Source of the DNA: Deltaproteobacteria bacterium
GTDB taxonomy: Bacteria; Desulfobacterota; Desulfobacteria; Desulfobacterales; Desulfatibacillaceae
Reading direction: 5' to 3'
Length of the DNA: 10,595 nucleotides
Assembly (NCBI GenBank): GCA_021815525.1
Contig: JAKAGN010000057.1
Coordinates: 1 to 10,595, forward strand
Shown here: positions 1-6,936 of the stretch, piece after piece
Layout of the letters: each line of letters opens with the position of its first letter
How positions within the stretch are numbered: position 1 is the stretch's first letter
Translations under genes and position numbers: made by a program
The notes under the pieces: model-generated
What the model saw: the letters and a program-made list of their open reading frames with translations, nothing else
The model's database searches: none
Told to the model about the DNA's origin: nothing

Positions 1-2076
1 ATCGGGCGAGGAGACGAGCCCCCGGCCGATCTTGGCGGAGCGCGAAACCACGCTGGCGGCCGAAAACAGGGTTTTTTCCGACTCCTCCTCGGTTTTGGAC
101 ACGAATAGCTCGAAGAGCTGCTTTTCATCTGAGAACGTTGGGCCCGAGACCACGGTCCAGCCGGCCGCGGTGAGCTTTCCGCACAGGCCGTTCATTGCGG
201 CCTCGTTCCGAAGGTATGCGTTATCAACCACGTTTTGCCGCAAAAGGAACTCGACGAGGGCCGCCGGCACGTTCTTGCGCTCGAAGCGGAAAAGTATTTC
301 CCGGTACTCGGACATGTCGGACAGGAAGCGGTGAAGATCCTCGTCCCCGAGCGTCTTTCCGTCCGCCCTGACCACGTATTTTTCCGCGACCCTGCGGAGA
401 AGATGCTCGGAAAGCTCGGCGTCGTCCTTCAAGTAAATCCCGCCCGTGCCCTTTCCAACCCGATAGAGAGGCGGCTGCGCGATGTAGAGGTAGCCGCTTT
501 TGATGACCTCGGGAAGCTGGCGGTAGAAGAATGTGAGGAGAAGCGTGCGGATGTGGGAGCCGTCCACGTCGGCGTCCGTCATGATGATGACCTTGTGGTA
601 GCGGATGTTGGCCACGTCGTAGTCGTCGCGGCCAGCGCCTGTCCCCAAGGCCGTGAAGATGTTCTTAATCTCCTCGCTTTCCAGAATCTTGTCGAAGCGG
701 GCCTTTTCGACATTCAGAATTTTGCCTTTGAGGGGCAGGATGGCCTGGAAGCGCCGGTCGCGGCCCTGCTTGGCGCTCCCGCCGGCCGAGTCGCCCTCCA
801 CCAGGAAAAGCTCGCGGGCCTCGGGCTCGGAGACCTGGCACTCGGCCAGCTTCCCGGGAAGGCTCGCGTCGGTTAACGAGCCTTTCTTGCGCACGAGGTC
901 ACGGGCCCTCCTGGCGGCCTCGCGGGCGCGGGCGGCCTCCACCGCGCGGGTCACGATCTTTTTGGCGACGGCAGGGTTTTCCTCCAGGAACTGGGCCAGC
1001 TTTTCGTTAACCAGGTTCTCCACCAGGCCCTTGACCTCGGTGTTCTCCAGCTTGGTCTTGGTCTGGCCGCCGAACTGGGGCTTTTGGAGCCTTATGCTGA
1101 TGACGGCGGAAAGGCCCTCCCGCACGTCGTCGCCGCCTATCTTTTCCTGGAGGTTCTTGGATGTCTTGTCGGAGGAGGCGTAAAGGTTGATGGTGCGGGT
1201 AAGGGCCGCCTTGAAGCCCATCAGGTGAAAGCCGCCTTCTTTGTTACTGATGTTGTTGGCGAAGGAGAGGATGTTCTCGTTGTAGCCGTCCGTGTATTGG
1301 AGCGCCACCTCCATCTCAACGCCGCCGCGCTCGCCCGACATATGTATGGGCTTGTGGAGCGGCGTGCGGTTTCTGTTGATGTACTCCACAAACGACACGA
1401 TGCCGCCCTTGTAGTGGAACTCCTGCTTCTCGTCGGTGCGCTCGTCCTCTATGAATGTTGTAATGCCAGCGTTCAAGTACGACAGCTCTCTCATGCGGCG
1501 GGCCAACACCTCGTAGTCGAAGGGCATGTCCACCATTATGGTGGTGTCGGGCTTGAAGCGGACGACTGTTCCGCGCTTCCGGGTGGGACCTACGTCGCTA
1601 AGCTCGCTGGTCTTGACGCCCTTGGCGTAGGATTGGACGTACTTGCGGCCGCCCGTGTGTATCTCGACCGTTAGCCACTCGGAAAGGGCGTTCACCACCG
1701 AGACGCCCACGCCGTGGAGGCCGCCGGAGACCTTGTAGGTGTCCTTGTCGAACTTGCCGCCCGCGTGGAGGCGTGTCATGACCACCTCCACCGCGGGAAT
1801 CTGCTCAGTCTTGTGGATGTCCACGGGGATGCCGCGGCCGTTGTCCTCCACCGACACCGAGTTGTCGGGGTGTATCACCACCCTTATGGTGTCGCAGTGC
1901 CCGGCCATGGCCTCGTCGATGGCGTTGTCCACCACCTCGTAGACCATGTGGTGGAGGCCCTCCTCGCCGACGTTTCCTATGTACATGGCCGGCACCTGGC
2001 GGACCGCCGACAGCCCCTCCAGCACCTTGATGTTGTCGGCGGTGTAACCGTTTTGAACCGCTTCGGGTTCGGTCAT
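1..2076 (-). CDS. gyrB: DNA gyrase subunit B, C-terminus cut by window edge
   Basis: This is the ATPase and TOPRIM subunit of DNA gyrase, which with GyrA introduces negative supercoils into cytoplasmic DNA. The 692 residues present read without interruption. Visible in order are the GHKL ATPase domain with the EVVDNAIDEA helix (residues 47-56), DNGRGIP (78-84) and GGLHGVG (118-124); the transducer domain with the QTK loop (338-340); and the TOPRIM domain with EGDSAGG (428-434) and DADVDGSH (501-508). From about residue 565 the sequence enters a region matching the ~165-residue insertion of E. coli-type GyrB (804 aa), so roughly 110 more residues should lie beyond the edge. Three in-frame ATGs lie close together (2085, 2082, 2076). 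The one at 2076 is chosen because the AAAGG Shine-Dalgarno sequence sits about 9 nt before it and touches the first ATG. It lies downstream of dnaN in the same direction, but a 208-bp gap with a palindrome separates them, so it may have its own promoter. Confidence 0.97.
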   Translation of the reverse strand, partial: MTEPEAVQNGYTADNIKVLEGLSAVRQVPAMYIGNVGEEGLHHMVYEVVDNAIDEAMAGHCDTIRVVIHPDNSVSVEDNGRGIPVDIHKTEQIPAVEVVMTRLHAGGKFDKDTYKVSGGLHGVGVSVVNALSEWLTVEIHTGGRKYVQSYAKGVKTSELSDVGPTRKRGTVVRFKPDTTIMVDMPFDYEVLARRMRELSYLNAGITTFIEDERTDEKQEFHYKGGIVSFVEYINRNRTPLHKPIHMSGERGGVEMEVALQYTDGYNENILSFANNISNKEGGFHLMGFKAALTRTINLYASSDKTSKNLQEKIGGDDVREGLSAVISIRLQKPQFGGQTKTKLENTEVKGLVENLVNEKLAQFLEENPAVAKKIVTRAVEAARAREAARRARDLVRKKGSLTDASLPGKLAECQVSEPEARELFLVEGDSAGGSAKQGRDRRFQAILPLKGKILNVEKARFDKILESEEIKNIFTALGTGAGRDDYDVANIRYHKVIIMTDADVDGSHIRTLLLTFFYRQLPEVIKSGYLYIAQPPLYRVGKGTGGIYLKDDAELSEHLLRRVAEKYVVRADGKTLGDEDLHRFLSDMSEYREILFRFERKNVPAALVEFLLRQNVVDNAYLRNEAAMNGLCGKLTAAGWTVVSGPTFSDEKQLFELFVSKTEEESEKTLFSAASVVSRSAKIGRGLVSSPD

Positions 2077-2160
2077 CTTCATCATCCTTTTATTTTGAAC
2101 GGAAAACTCCAACGTTCGAAGTCTGTTTAAATTGTCATTTGTCAGCGAATGCTTCAATTA

Positions 2161-2284
2161 CAGTTTTGTCAAAAACGATGAAATGCAAGGCGCACGAAAA
2201 GTGAATGAGGGAGCGTACTATTCTGTACGTGACCGAAATTCACTTTGACGTGCAACGCAGCAGTTCGCGTTTTTGGCGAAGCTG
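2161..2284. repeat. ~124-bp imperfect palindromic intergenic element
   Basis: The gap between dnaN and gyrB is dominated by a dyad-symmetric sequence. The outer 17-base arms (2161-2177 and 2268-2284) match at 14 of 17 positions, including CAAAAACG/CGTTTTTG. Inner paired blocks are GCACG (2192-2196) with CGTGC (2249-2253), AAAGTGAAT (2198-2206) with ATTCACTTT (2238-2246), and CGTAC (2214-2218) with GTACG (2225-2229) around a 6-nt loop. The three outer-arm mismatches are all T opposite G on the plus strand, so they would pair as U-G wobbles in a plus-strand RNA but be A-C mismatches in a minus-strand RNA. The element abuts the dnaN stop codon. I believe similar elements are interspersed in Desulfobacterota genomes, but that is recollection and needs a search. 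It could be a mobile-derived palindromic repeat (MITE or REP-like) or act as a structured boundary between the two genes. No T-run suggests a simple terminator. Confidence 0.7.
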
Positions 2285-3427
2285 TCAGGCGCGCATGGGC
2301 ATGATTACCATGAGATAGCCCGGGTCCTCGTCGCCGCTCACGAGGCAGGCCCTCTTTCCCTTCTCCAGCAAGACCTTGATCTTGATGCTCTGCATCACGT
2401 TGATGGCCTCGATGAAGTAGCGCGGGTTGAAGGCCGTCTCGAAGGGCTCGCCGTCGTAGGATACCGGAAACTCCTCCACGAACTCGCCGATCTCGGGGTT
2501 CTTTATGGAAAGGGTGAGGCTCGACGCGTCCAGCTTGAAGCTCACGGCCTTGAAGTTTTCGGAGGTGAAGATGGAGACGCGCTTCAAAAGGGCCTGGAAG
2601 GAGGTGCGCTCCACAGTGATGGAGGCTTCGACGTCCTTGGGGATAACCACCCGGTAATCGGGGTACTCGCCGTCAAGGAGGCGGCCTATCAGGGTCTCGT
2701 TCTCACGTGAAAAGATGAAGTAGCCGCCGCGGATCCCCAATTCCACGTTACCGCCGCCCTCCGAAATGCGGGCCATGTCGGCCGCGGCCCGCTTTGGAAG
2801 GATGGCGCCCTTTTCAAGGCCCAGGCTGGAAAGTGCCCCTGGCTCGCCGGGCTCGAAGTCCACCCGGGCCAGGCGGTGCCCGTCGGTGGCCACAAGGCGC
2901 AGCAGGGGCGGCTTCCCCTCCTCCTCCACCTTTTCCATGAAAAATCCCAGGAGGTGAACAAGGTGCGGGCGCTTGTCCTCGCCTGTTCCTGGCGAGGGAA
3001 GATCGGCCTTTTCCAAAATATCCAGGCAAAGGTCGCCTGGAAGCGAAAAAAGGCCAGTGCGGTCGACGTCGGGAAGCGCCGGAAACTCGTCGGCGCTCAT
3101 GGCCATGAGCCTGTAATCCAGCTTTTCGCCGGCTATCTTCACCCAGCCGCCGTCCGTCTCCCTTAGGGTGACGGATTCGTCCGGGAAATCCTTAACGATC
3201 TCGAAGAGCTTCCTTCCAGGGACCGTGACCGTGCCCGGCGCCGCGACGGATGCCGGGTAGGAGCCCACGAAGGCGCTTTCCATGTCGGTGGCGGAAATTA
3301 CGACTCCGTCGTTTCCGGCCGTCAGGAGCACGTTAAGGGTGATGGGAAAGGCGGTCTTGCGGTTCACCAGGGACTGAACCTTTGAAAGCCCCTTTAAAAA
3401 GTCGTTTTTTAAAATGGAAAACTCCAT
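2285..3427 (-). CDS. dnaN: DNA polymerase III beta subunit (sliding clamp)
   Basis: This 380-residue protein is the ring-shaped processivity clamp that tethers DNA polymerase III and other replication and repair proteins to DNA. Family signatures are the N-terminal start MEFSILKNDFLKGLSKVQ, the central LVATDGHRLARVDF segment (about residues 183-196), the GRLLDGEYPDYRVVIP segment of the middle/third domain, and the C-terminal end YLMVIMPMRA, which corresponds to the typical VIMPMR(L) tail that forms part of the clamp-binding pocket. The length is close to the usual 366-375 residues, with three clamp domains. The start is supported by AAGGAG about 7 nt upstream of the ATG. The segment at about 145-175 (GTGEDKRPHLVHLLGFFMEK) is slightly longer than in many homologues. 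Upstream it is preceded by a DUF4301 gene rather than dnaA; downstream it is followed by a palindromic element and gyrB, with no recF. Confidence 0.97.
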   Translation of the reverse strand: MEFSILKNDFLKGLSKVQSLVNRKTAFPITLNVLLTAGNDGVVISATDMESAFVGSYPASVAAPGTVTVPGRKLFEIVKDFPDESVTLRETDGGWVKIAGEKLDYRLMAMSADEFPALPDVDRTGLFSLPGDLCLDILEKADLPSPGTGEDKRPHLVHLLGFFMEKVEEEGKPPLLRLVATDGHRLARVDFEPGEPGALSSLGLEKGAILPKRAAADMARISEGGGNVELGIRGGYFIFSRENETLIGRLLDGEYPDYRVVIPKDVEASITVERTSFQALLKRVSIFTSENFKAVSFKLDASSLTLSIKNPEIGEFVEEFPVSYDGEPFETAFNPRYFIEAINVMQSIKIKVLLEKGKRACLVSGDEDPGYLMVIMPMRA

Positions 3428-3522
3428 GACAGTCTCCTTTTGTTTTCTTTTTTGGATTTAAAGACAAAACAAGATTAATGGGCTGTCAACTTGTCGAAAA
3501 GTCCCTTAAGGCTTTAGAATGA

Positions 3523-3551
3523 TGTATAAAAAATAAATTCGCATTCGTCAA
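3523..3551 (-). promoter_or_regulatory. Candidate sigma70-type promoter for dnaN
   Basis: On the minus strand, TTGACG (3551-3546; 5 of 6 matches to TTGACA) and TATACA (3528-3523; 4 of 6 to TATAAT) are separated by exactly 17 nt in an AT-rich stretch. Transcription would begin near 3516 and give a leader of about 90 nt before the dnaN start. A second TTGACA lies closer to the gene (3489-3484) but has no good -10 at 16-18 nt. This is a pattern match only. Confidence 0.5.
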
Positions 3552-3589
3552 TATCAAGGTTCTTTTCCCGTTCATGATTCCCCTTTTTT

Positions 3590-3611
3590 GACCAGCCAAA
3601 GGCGCCTGGTC
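3590..3611. repeat. Short inverted repeat downstream of the DUF4301 gene
   Basis: GACCAG (3590-3595) and CTGGTC (3606-3611) form a 6-bp dyad with a 10-nt spacer, lying 64 bp past the end of the DUF4301 gene and upstream of the candidate dnaN promoter. On the minus strand, the direction of both flanking genes, the hairpin is followed by a run of A rather than T, so it is not a standard intrinsic terminator. It could be a protein-binding dyad or chance. The rest of the 247-bp gap shows only AT-rich promoter-like sequence. Confidence 0.3.
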
Positions 3612-3674
3612 GAGAACCCGAAAGTTACGAACAAATAATCGACAGGGTTTGAGACGGCCCGCGGAACCCTTCTT

Positions 3675-5225
3675 TCATTGGCCGCAGTGGGACGGCGATA
3701 AAAGATCGTTGACCGATTTCACAGGGTTATAAGCGCACATGGGAACGTCCACGAATACCGTTATCCAGTCCGACATGGAGCCGTTCCAGAGCCCCGGCAG
3801 CTCCAGGGCGTAAAGCTCGCGCCCGTCCTGGCTCTTTTGGGAGACGAAGACGGCCTCGGGGTCCGTGAAGCGTTTTAGATCGTACTTACGGCCGCGGGCG
3901 TCGTGGACCCAGGCCACGATGTCCACGGGGTTGAAGTGGGTGGAGGACGAAAATATGCGGCACTGGTCCTCCATGTCCCGCCTTACCTGGGCCTGCTCCA
4001 CGATTTCGAGGCTTGCGCCGCCGTCCTTCCGCCGCACCCAGAAGGGCGCGCCGCCCGGGTCGCCGAGGTTTTTAACCATGCCGCAGACCCGTATGGGTCG
4101 ATCGAGCGCTTTTTGCAGGAAATCCGGCAGCTTTTCACCCGGAAGCCCGGGCGGCGGGCATATTGAAAGCCGGTTTTCGGCGAACCTTAGGGCCGCCGGG
4201 AGCGTTGCCGGGTCCTTTTTTAGAAGCGAGAGCGTGGTGTGGACCCCGTCCTTTACGTCGAGGAGAAGCCCGGCCAGGGCCTTTTTCCACAGGGCGCGCT
4301 CCTTTTTCGCGGAGTCCGGAACGACGTTATCTATATTGGCCAGGAAAATGGGGCTCGAGCGGATGCCGTCCAGATTTTTTAGGAGCGCGCCGTGCCCGGC
4401 CGGCCTGAAAAGTAGCGCGCCGTCCCTTGTCCGGAAGGGCGAAAAATCAGCCGCCGCCGCTATGGTGTCGGTGGAGCGGTCCTGGACCGAGAACTCCACC
4501 GAAAAGACCGAGCCGTGATCCCTTTCGCAGCGCGGCCTTATCCTTTCTAAAAGCTCCTCGAAAAGGGCCTTTTGAGCCTCCGGGACCGTGAAATGGAGGC
4601 GGCAGACGCCGTTTTCGTCCCTGGCGTAGAAGACCGCCTCGCAAAGGTGCTCCTCGAAGGCGGTGCGGTGGTGCGCCGGCCCAGCGTGGAAGGGCACCAG
4701 GCCCTTGGCGATGTCCTTGTAGCCGAGACCCGGCCGGTCCAAAAGAAGCGTCAATATTGGCCCGTAGTTTTCCTGCTCCCAAAGCTTTGCGAGGTTTTTT
4801 CCAGCTGCTTTCGCGGCGCTTTCCAGCTCGCCGTAAAAGGCGAAGCGCGGCAGGTTCTCGAAAAAGGAAAGGACGGCGCAGGCCTCCTTGTCCCCCTCCC
4901 CGGCCCTTCGCCGCAGCATGTGGAGCCCCTCGGCCGCCACCCGCGCGCGCCAGGCCGAAAGGGCCTTCCACATGCGGGTGGCCGCGCCGGAGGCCGGCAC
5001 GAACTTCACGGGCCTTAAGCCCTTTTCCGCCTCGTAAAAACTTGCGTAGCCCTCGGCCTGGCCCTCGGTAAGGGCCGTGATGCCGTCTCCGATCACGGCG
5101 GGCCGGTCAAGATGAAGAATGCCCGGCCCATTCCGGAAAATTTCAAGCTGGCCCAGAACGGCCTCGACCGAAAGCCCCCTGGAGGCGATAAGGGCCCTGT
5201 CATCATCTGAAAAAAAAACGCTCAT
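3675..5225 (-). CDS. DUF4301 family protein (nucleotidyltransferase-like motifs)
   Basis: This 516-residue, probably cytoplasmic protein matches DUF4301, a family of unknown function that is best known in Bacteroidetes. Recognisable family segments are KFVPASGAATRM (residues 74-85), RPAGHGALLKNL (274-285), NIDNVVPD (297-304), GGAPFWVRR (391-399), STHFNPVD (429-436) and the C-terminal ELPGLWNGSMSDW...NPVKSVNDLL. The PASGAATRM and GHGALLKNL stretches resemble the nucleotide-binding loop and the G-G-L segment of sugar-nucleotide pyrophosphorylases, and IDNV resembles their VDN metal/substrate region. A nucleotidyltransferase-type fold is therefore an inference, not a demonstrated activity. No signal peptide or membrane segment is evident. 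The start is at 5225, with AGAGGAG just upstream but at an unusually short spacing (about 2 nt). The gene stands alone, divergent from the TetR gene and 247 bp upstream of dnaN, with no partner that reveals its pathway. Confidence 0.85.
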   Translation of the reverse strand: MSVFFSDDDRALIASRGLSVEAVLGQLEIFRNGPGILHLDRPAVIGDGITALTEGQAEGYASFYEAEKGLRPVKFVPASGAATRMWKALSAWRARVAAEGLHMLRRRAGEGDKEACAVLSFFENLPRFAFYGELESAAKAAGKNLAKLWEQENYGPILTLLLDRPGLGYKDIAKGLVPFHAGPAHHRTAFEEHLCEAVFYARDENGVCRLHFTVPEAQKALFEELLERIRPRCERDHGSVFSVEFSVQDRSTDTIAAAADFSPFRTRDGALLFRPAGHGALLKNLDGIRSSPIFLANIDNVVPDSAKKERALWKKALAGLLLDVKDGVHTTLSLLKKDPATLPAALRFAENRLSICPPPGLPGEKLPDFLQKALDRPIRVCGMVKNLGDPGGAPFWVRRKDGGASLEIVEQAQVRRDMEDQCRIFSSSTHFNPVDIVAWVHDARGRKYDLKRFTDPEAVFVSQKSQDGRELYALELPGLWNGSMSDWITVFVDVPMCAYNPVKSVNDLLSPSHCGQ

Positions 5226-5273
5226 GGCTCCTCTTTTGGAGGGTATTTCTGGGGCTCCGGGGCGACGGGAGCC
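5226..5273 (-). promoter_or_regulatory. Repeated GGAGCC/GGCTCC pairing elements in the DUF4301 leader
   Basis: Read on the minus strand, the leader contains GGCTCC (5273-5268), then GGAGCC (5258-5253), then a second GGAGCC (5231-5226) that is part of the ribosome-binding region immediately before the ATG. The single GGCTCC could pair with either copy, giving mutually exclusive 6-bp stems, one of which would cover the ribosome-binding site. Only six base pairs support each stem, so this may be coincidence in GC-rich DNA. Confidence 0.25.
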
Positions 5274-5369
5274 AAGGGGAGGTCCCCACGCAAAATCGAA
5301 TCAAGCTATCACGACCCGTATAAAAAAACCAGAGCCGAAAAAAAGACTTGCAAAGGAAGCCGGGATGTG

Positions 5370-5385
5370 GAATGACGAGTCATTC
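5370..5385. promoter_or_regulatory. TetR-type operator, FadR-box-like palindrome
   Basis: GAATGACGAGTCATTC is a 16-bp palindrome, symmetric in 7+7 bases around a GA centre. It ends 31 bp before the ATG of the TetR gene, in the divergent gap where autoregulatory operators of this family usually lie. Its half-site (GAATGA) and near-identical spacing resemble the B. subtilis FadR (YsiA) operator, TGAATGA-N4-TCATTCA as I recall it. Binding by the adjacent regulator is inferred. No strong -10/-35 pair overlaps it. A TATAAA at 5319-5324, with a poor -35, could be the -10 of a promoter that it blocks downstream. Confidence 0.6.
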
Positions 5386-5416
5386 TATTTTTTACAAACG
5401 TAAAAACAGAGCCGAC

Positions 5417-6022
5417 ATGGACAGCGATCTCATAGAAAAACGCCGCTCACAGATATTGGCCGCGTCCATGGACGCCTTCGCCGAGAAGGGCTACCACGAC
5501 ACCAAGATCAGCGACATAGCCGAAAGGCTCGGCATAGGCCACGGCACCTTCTACCGCTATTTCAAGAACAAGCTGGACATCTTCTTCGCCGTGGTGGACG
5601 GCTTTCTCGCCCAGATCAAGGTGGTGGTGGAGGAGGAGGCCCCCCAGTTCTCGGACTCGGTGGAATCCTACCGCTCCCAGATAAGGCGCATAGGCGGCCG
5701 CATGTTGCGGCTCTTCATGGCCGACACCCGCATGGCCCGCATCATCTTTTTCCAGGCCCTGGGCGTCGACCCGGCGCTCGACGCCAGGCTTTTTTCCATC
5801 AAGACCCTGGCGGATTCGATGGTGGAGGCCTACCTGGCAAACGGCATCGTGAAGGGCTTTCTGCGGCCCGATTTGGACACCGCGGTGCTTTCCCGGGCCA
5901 TCAACGCCATGACCCTTGGAGCCGCCTTCGACATCCTCTTCGCCGCGAACCCTTCCGAGACGGGAAACCGCTGGATCGAGGCGGTATCGCTCCTGATGCT
6001 TTCGGGAATGGCCAAGCCCTGA
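5417..6022 (+). CDS. TetR/AcrR family transcriptional regulator
   Basis: This 201-residue protein has the typical two-part TetR layout. The N-terminal helix-turn-helix covers residues 8-55 (RRSQILAASMDAFAEKGYHDTKISDIAERLGIGHGTFYRYFKNK region, recognition helix about 38-46). An all-helical ligand-binding and dimerisation domain follows (about 60-200) and looks TetR_C-like. The recognition segment GHGTFYRYFKNK resembles ADGTIYLYFKNK of B. subtilis FadR, which agrees with the FadR-like palindrome found upstream. The ATG at 5417 is chosen because the family normally starts a few residues before the first helix. An in-frame ATG at 5372 would put the palindrome inside the coding sequence, and the ribosome-binding site for 5417 is weak. 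It is the first gene of a plus-strand series with two membrane proteins and a DUF362 protein, 76 bp before the next gene, so it is probably an autoregulated repressor of that series. The ligand is unknown; an acyl-CoA is a guess. Confidence 0.93.
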   Translation: MDSDLIEKRRSQILAASMDAFAEKGYHDTKISDIAERLGIGHGTFYRYFKNKLDIFFAVVDGFLAQIKVVVEEEAPQFSDSVESYRSQIRRIGGRMLRLFMADTRMARIIFFQALGVDPALDARLFSIKTLADSMVEAYLANGIVKGFLRPDLDTAVLSRAINAMTLGAAFDILFAANPSETGNRWIEAVSLLMLSGMAKP

Positions 6023-6098
6023 GCGAGCCTTGAAAAGGGCCGCCAGGGGCGTTGTTCGACGGATCGAAAACCCTTTCCTGCGGAAAAAGGAGGAAATC

Positions 6099-6932
6099 AT
6101 GGTTCAGGTGGACGTTTTCTGGGCATACTCCCTGGGCGCCGGTTTCGCCGCGGCCGCCGGCCGCCAGCTGAAGAATGTTGAGGAGCCCTTCGTCAACAAG
6201 TACTTCGTGTACACACTCCTCTTCCTGGCCTGCCTTTTCGCTCCATCGGGCGTCTATCTCCTCTGGAACTTCCCCCACTGGGAGACCATGCAGGTGGCCA
6301 CGTGCAGGGACGACCTTCCGGCCTGGCTCGTGGTCATCTTCGCCGTAACCAACATAACCCAGGGGGTGCTGGGCTTCTTCATGTCCTGGCGCTGCGTGCG
6401 CGCCGGCCGCTACAACGCCGCCTGGATGCACTCCTTCGTGGGCTACTTCTTCATGTTCTTCATCCTGGTCTACGGCTGGGACGGCACGGGCTGGCAGCGC
6501 TTCCTCTACGACGCCACCCGCCAGGGCGGCGTTTTGTGGACGCCCGGCCACCACATGGGCCTTGGCTTCATCTTCTCCAACGTGGCCTTCACCCTTTACG
6601 GCATGGGGGTCATAATCGGCCCGGCCATGGTGCTGCCCATGATCTACTGGATGCGCCTTGGCCTTTTCGCCGACCCAAACGTAAAGCGCGAGGACATCCC
6701 GGATCCCAGGAAAATGGCGGTCCTGATCGGCGTCGTCATCTTCGGCGTCGCCTTAGCCTCCGTCTTTTTCGCCGCGGGCTGCTCGTGGCTCCTTGCCAAG
6801 GCCATCGGAAGCCCGCTCCTTGCGGCCCTCATCGTGGTGCCGCTCTTCTTCCTGGCCGGAAAGTTCCTCCTCTTCGGCAAGGGAAAACCCATCTACAAGG
6901 CGCATCAGAAATTCTTCGTATTGGAGCCGTAA
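6099..6932 (+). CDS. Multi-pass membrane protein of unknown family (~6 TM)
   Basis: I do not recognise this 277-residue protein. Hydrophobic segments at about residues 36-56, 75-96, 108-126, 154-183, 206-232 and 238-259 suggest six membrane helices, with a possible short extra one at 7-20 and a basic C-terminal tail (KGKPIYKAHQKF). It is rich in aromatic residues. Conserved-looking polar residues sit near the membrane edges: H60-W61, C69-R70-D71-D72, H111, W127-D128-G129 and the pair H151-H152 in a TPGHHMG motif. Paired histidines could bind metal or haem, but there is no recognised haem or quinone signature. The start at 6099 is firm, with AAAGGAGG 6 nt upstream; a TTG further upstream at 6030 is not needed. 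It follows the TetR gene and is separated by only 4 bp from the next membrane protein, so the two may form a complex. No transporter or enzyme family could be assigned. Confidence 0.85.
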   Translation: MVQVDVFWAYSLGAGFAAAAGRQLKNVEEPFVNKYFVYTLLFLACLFAPSGVYLLWNFPHWETMQVATCRDDLPAWLVVIFAVTNITQGVLGFFMSWRCVRAGRYNAAWMHSFVGYFFMFFILVYGWDGTGWQRFLYDATRQGGVLWTPGHHMGLGFIFSNVAFTLYGMGVIIGPAMVLPMIYWMRLGLFADPNVKREDIPDPRKMAVLIGVVIFGVALASVFFAAGCSWLLAKAIGSPLLAALIVVPLFFLAGKFLLFGKGKPIYKAHQKFFVLEP

Positions 6933-6936
6933 GGCC

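Noticed and set aside
2086..2160. Separate promoter for gyrB
   Set aside because: CTGACA and TTGAAG elements occur on the minus strand, but neither has an acceptable -10 at 16-18 nt, so no promoter is called.
3522..3530. TTATACATC on the minus strand as a DnaA box near dnaN
   Set aside because: It matches only about 6 of 9 positions of TTATCCACA, is a single site, and is better explained as part of the -10 region of the candidate promoter.
3590..3611. GACCAG/CTGGTC dyad as an intrinsic terminator of the DUF4301 gene
   Set aside because: In the direction of transcription (minus) the hairpin is followed by A residues, not T, and the stem is only 6 bp.
3865..4518. 217-codon open frame on the plus strand opposite the DUF4301 gene
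   Set aside because: It is antisense to a gene with strong family motifs; the product is Arg/Ser-rich with no domain features.
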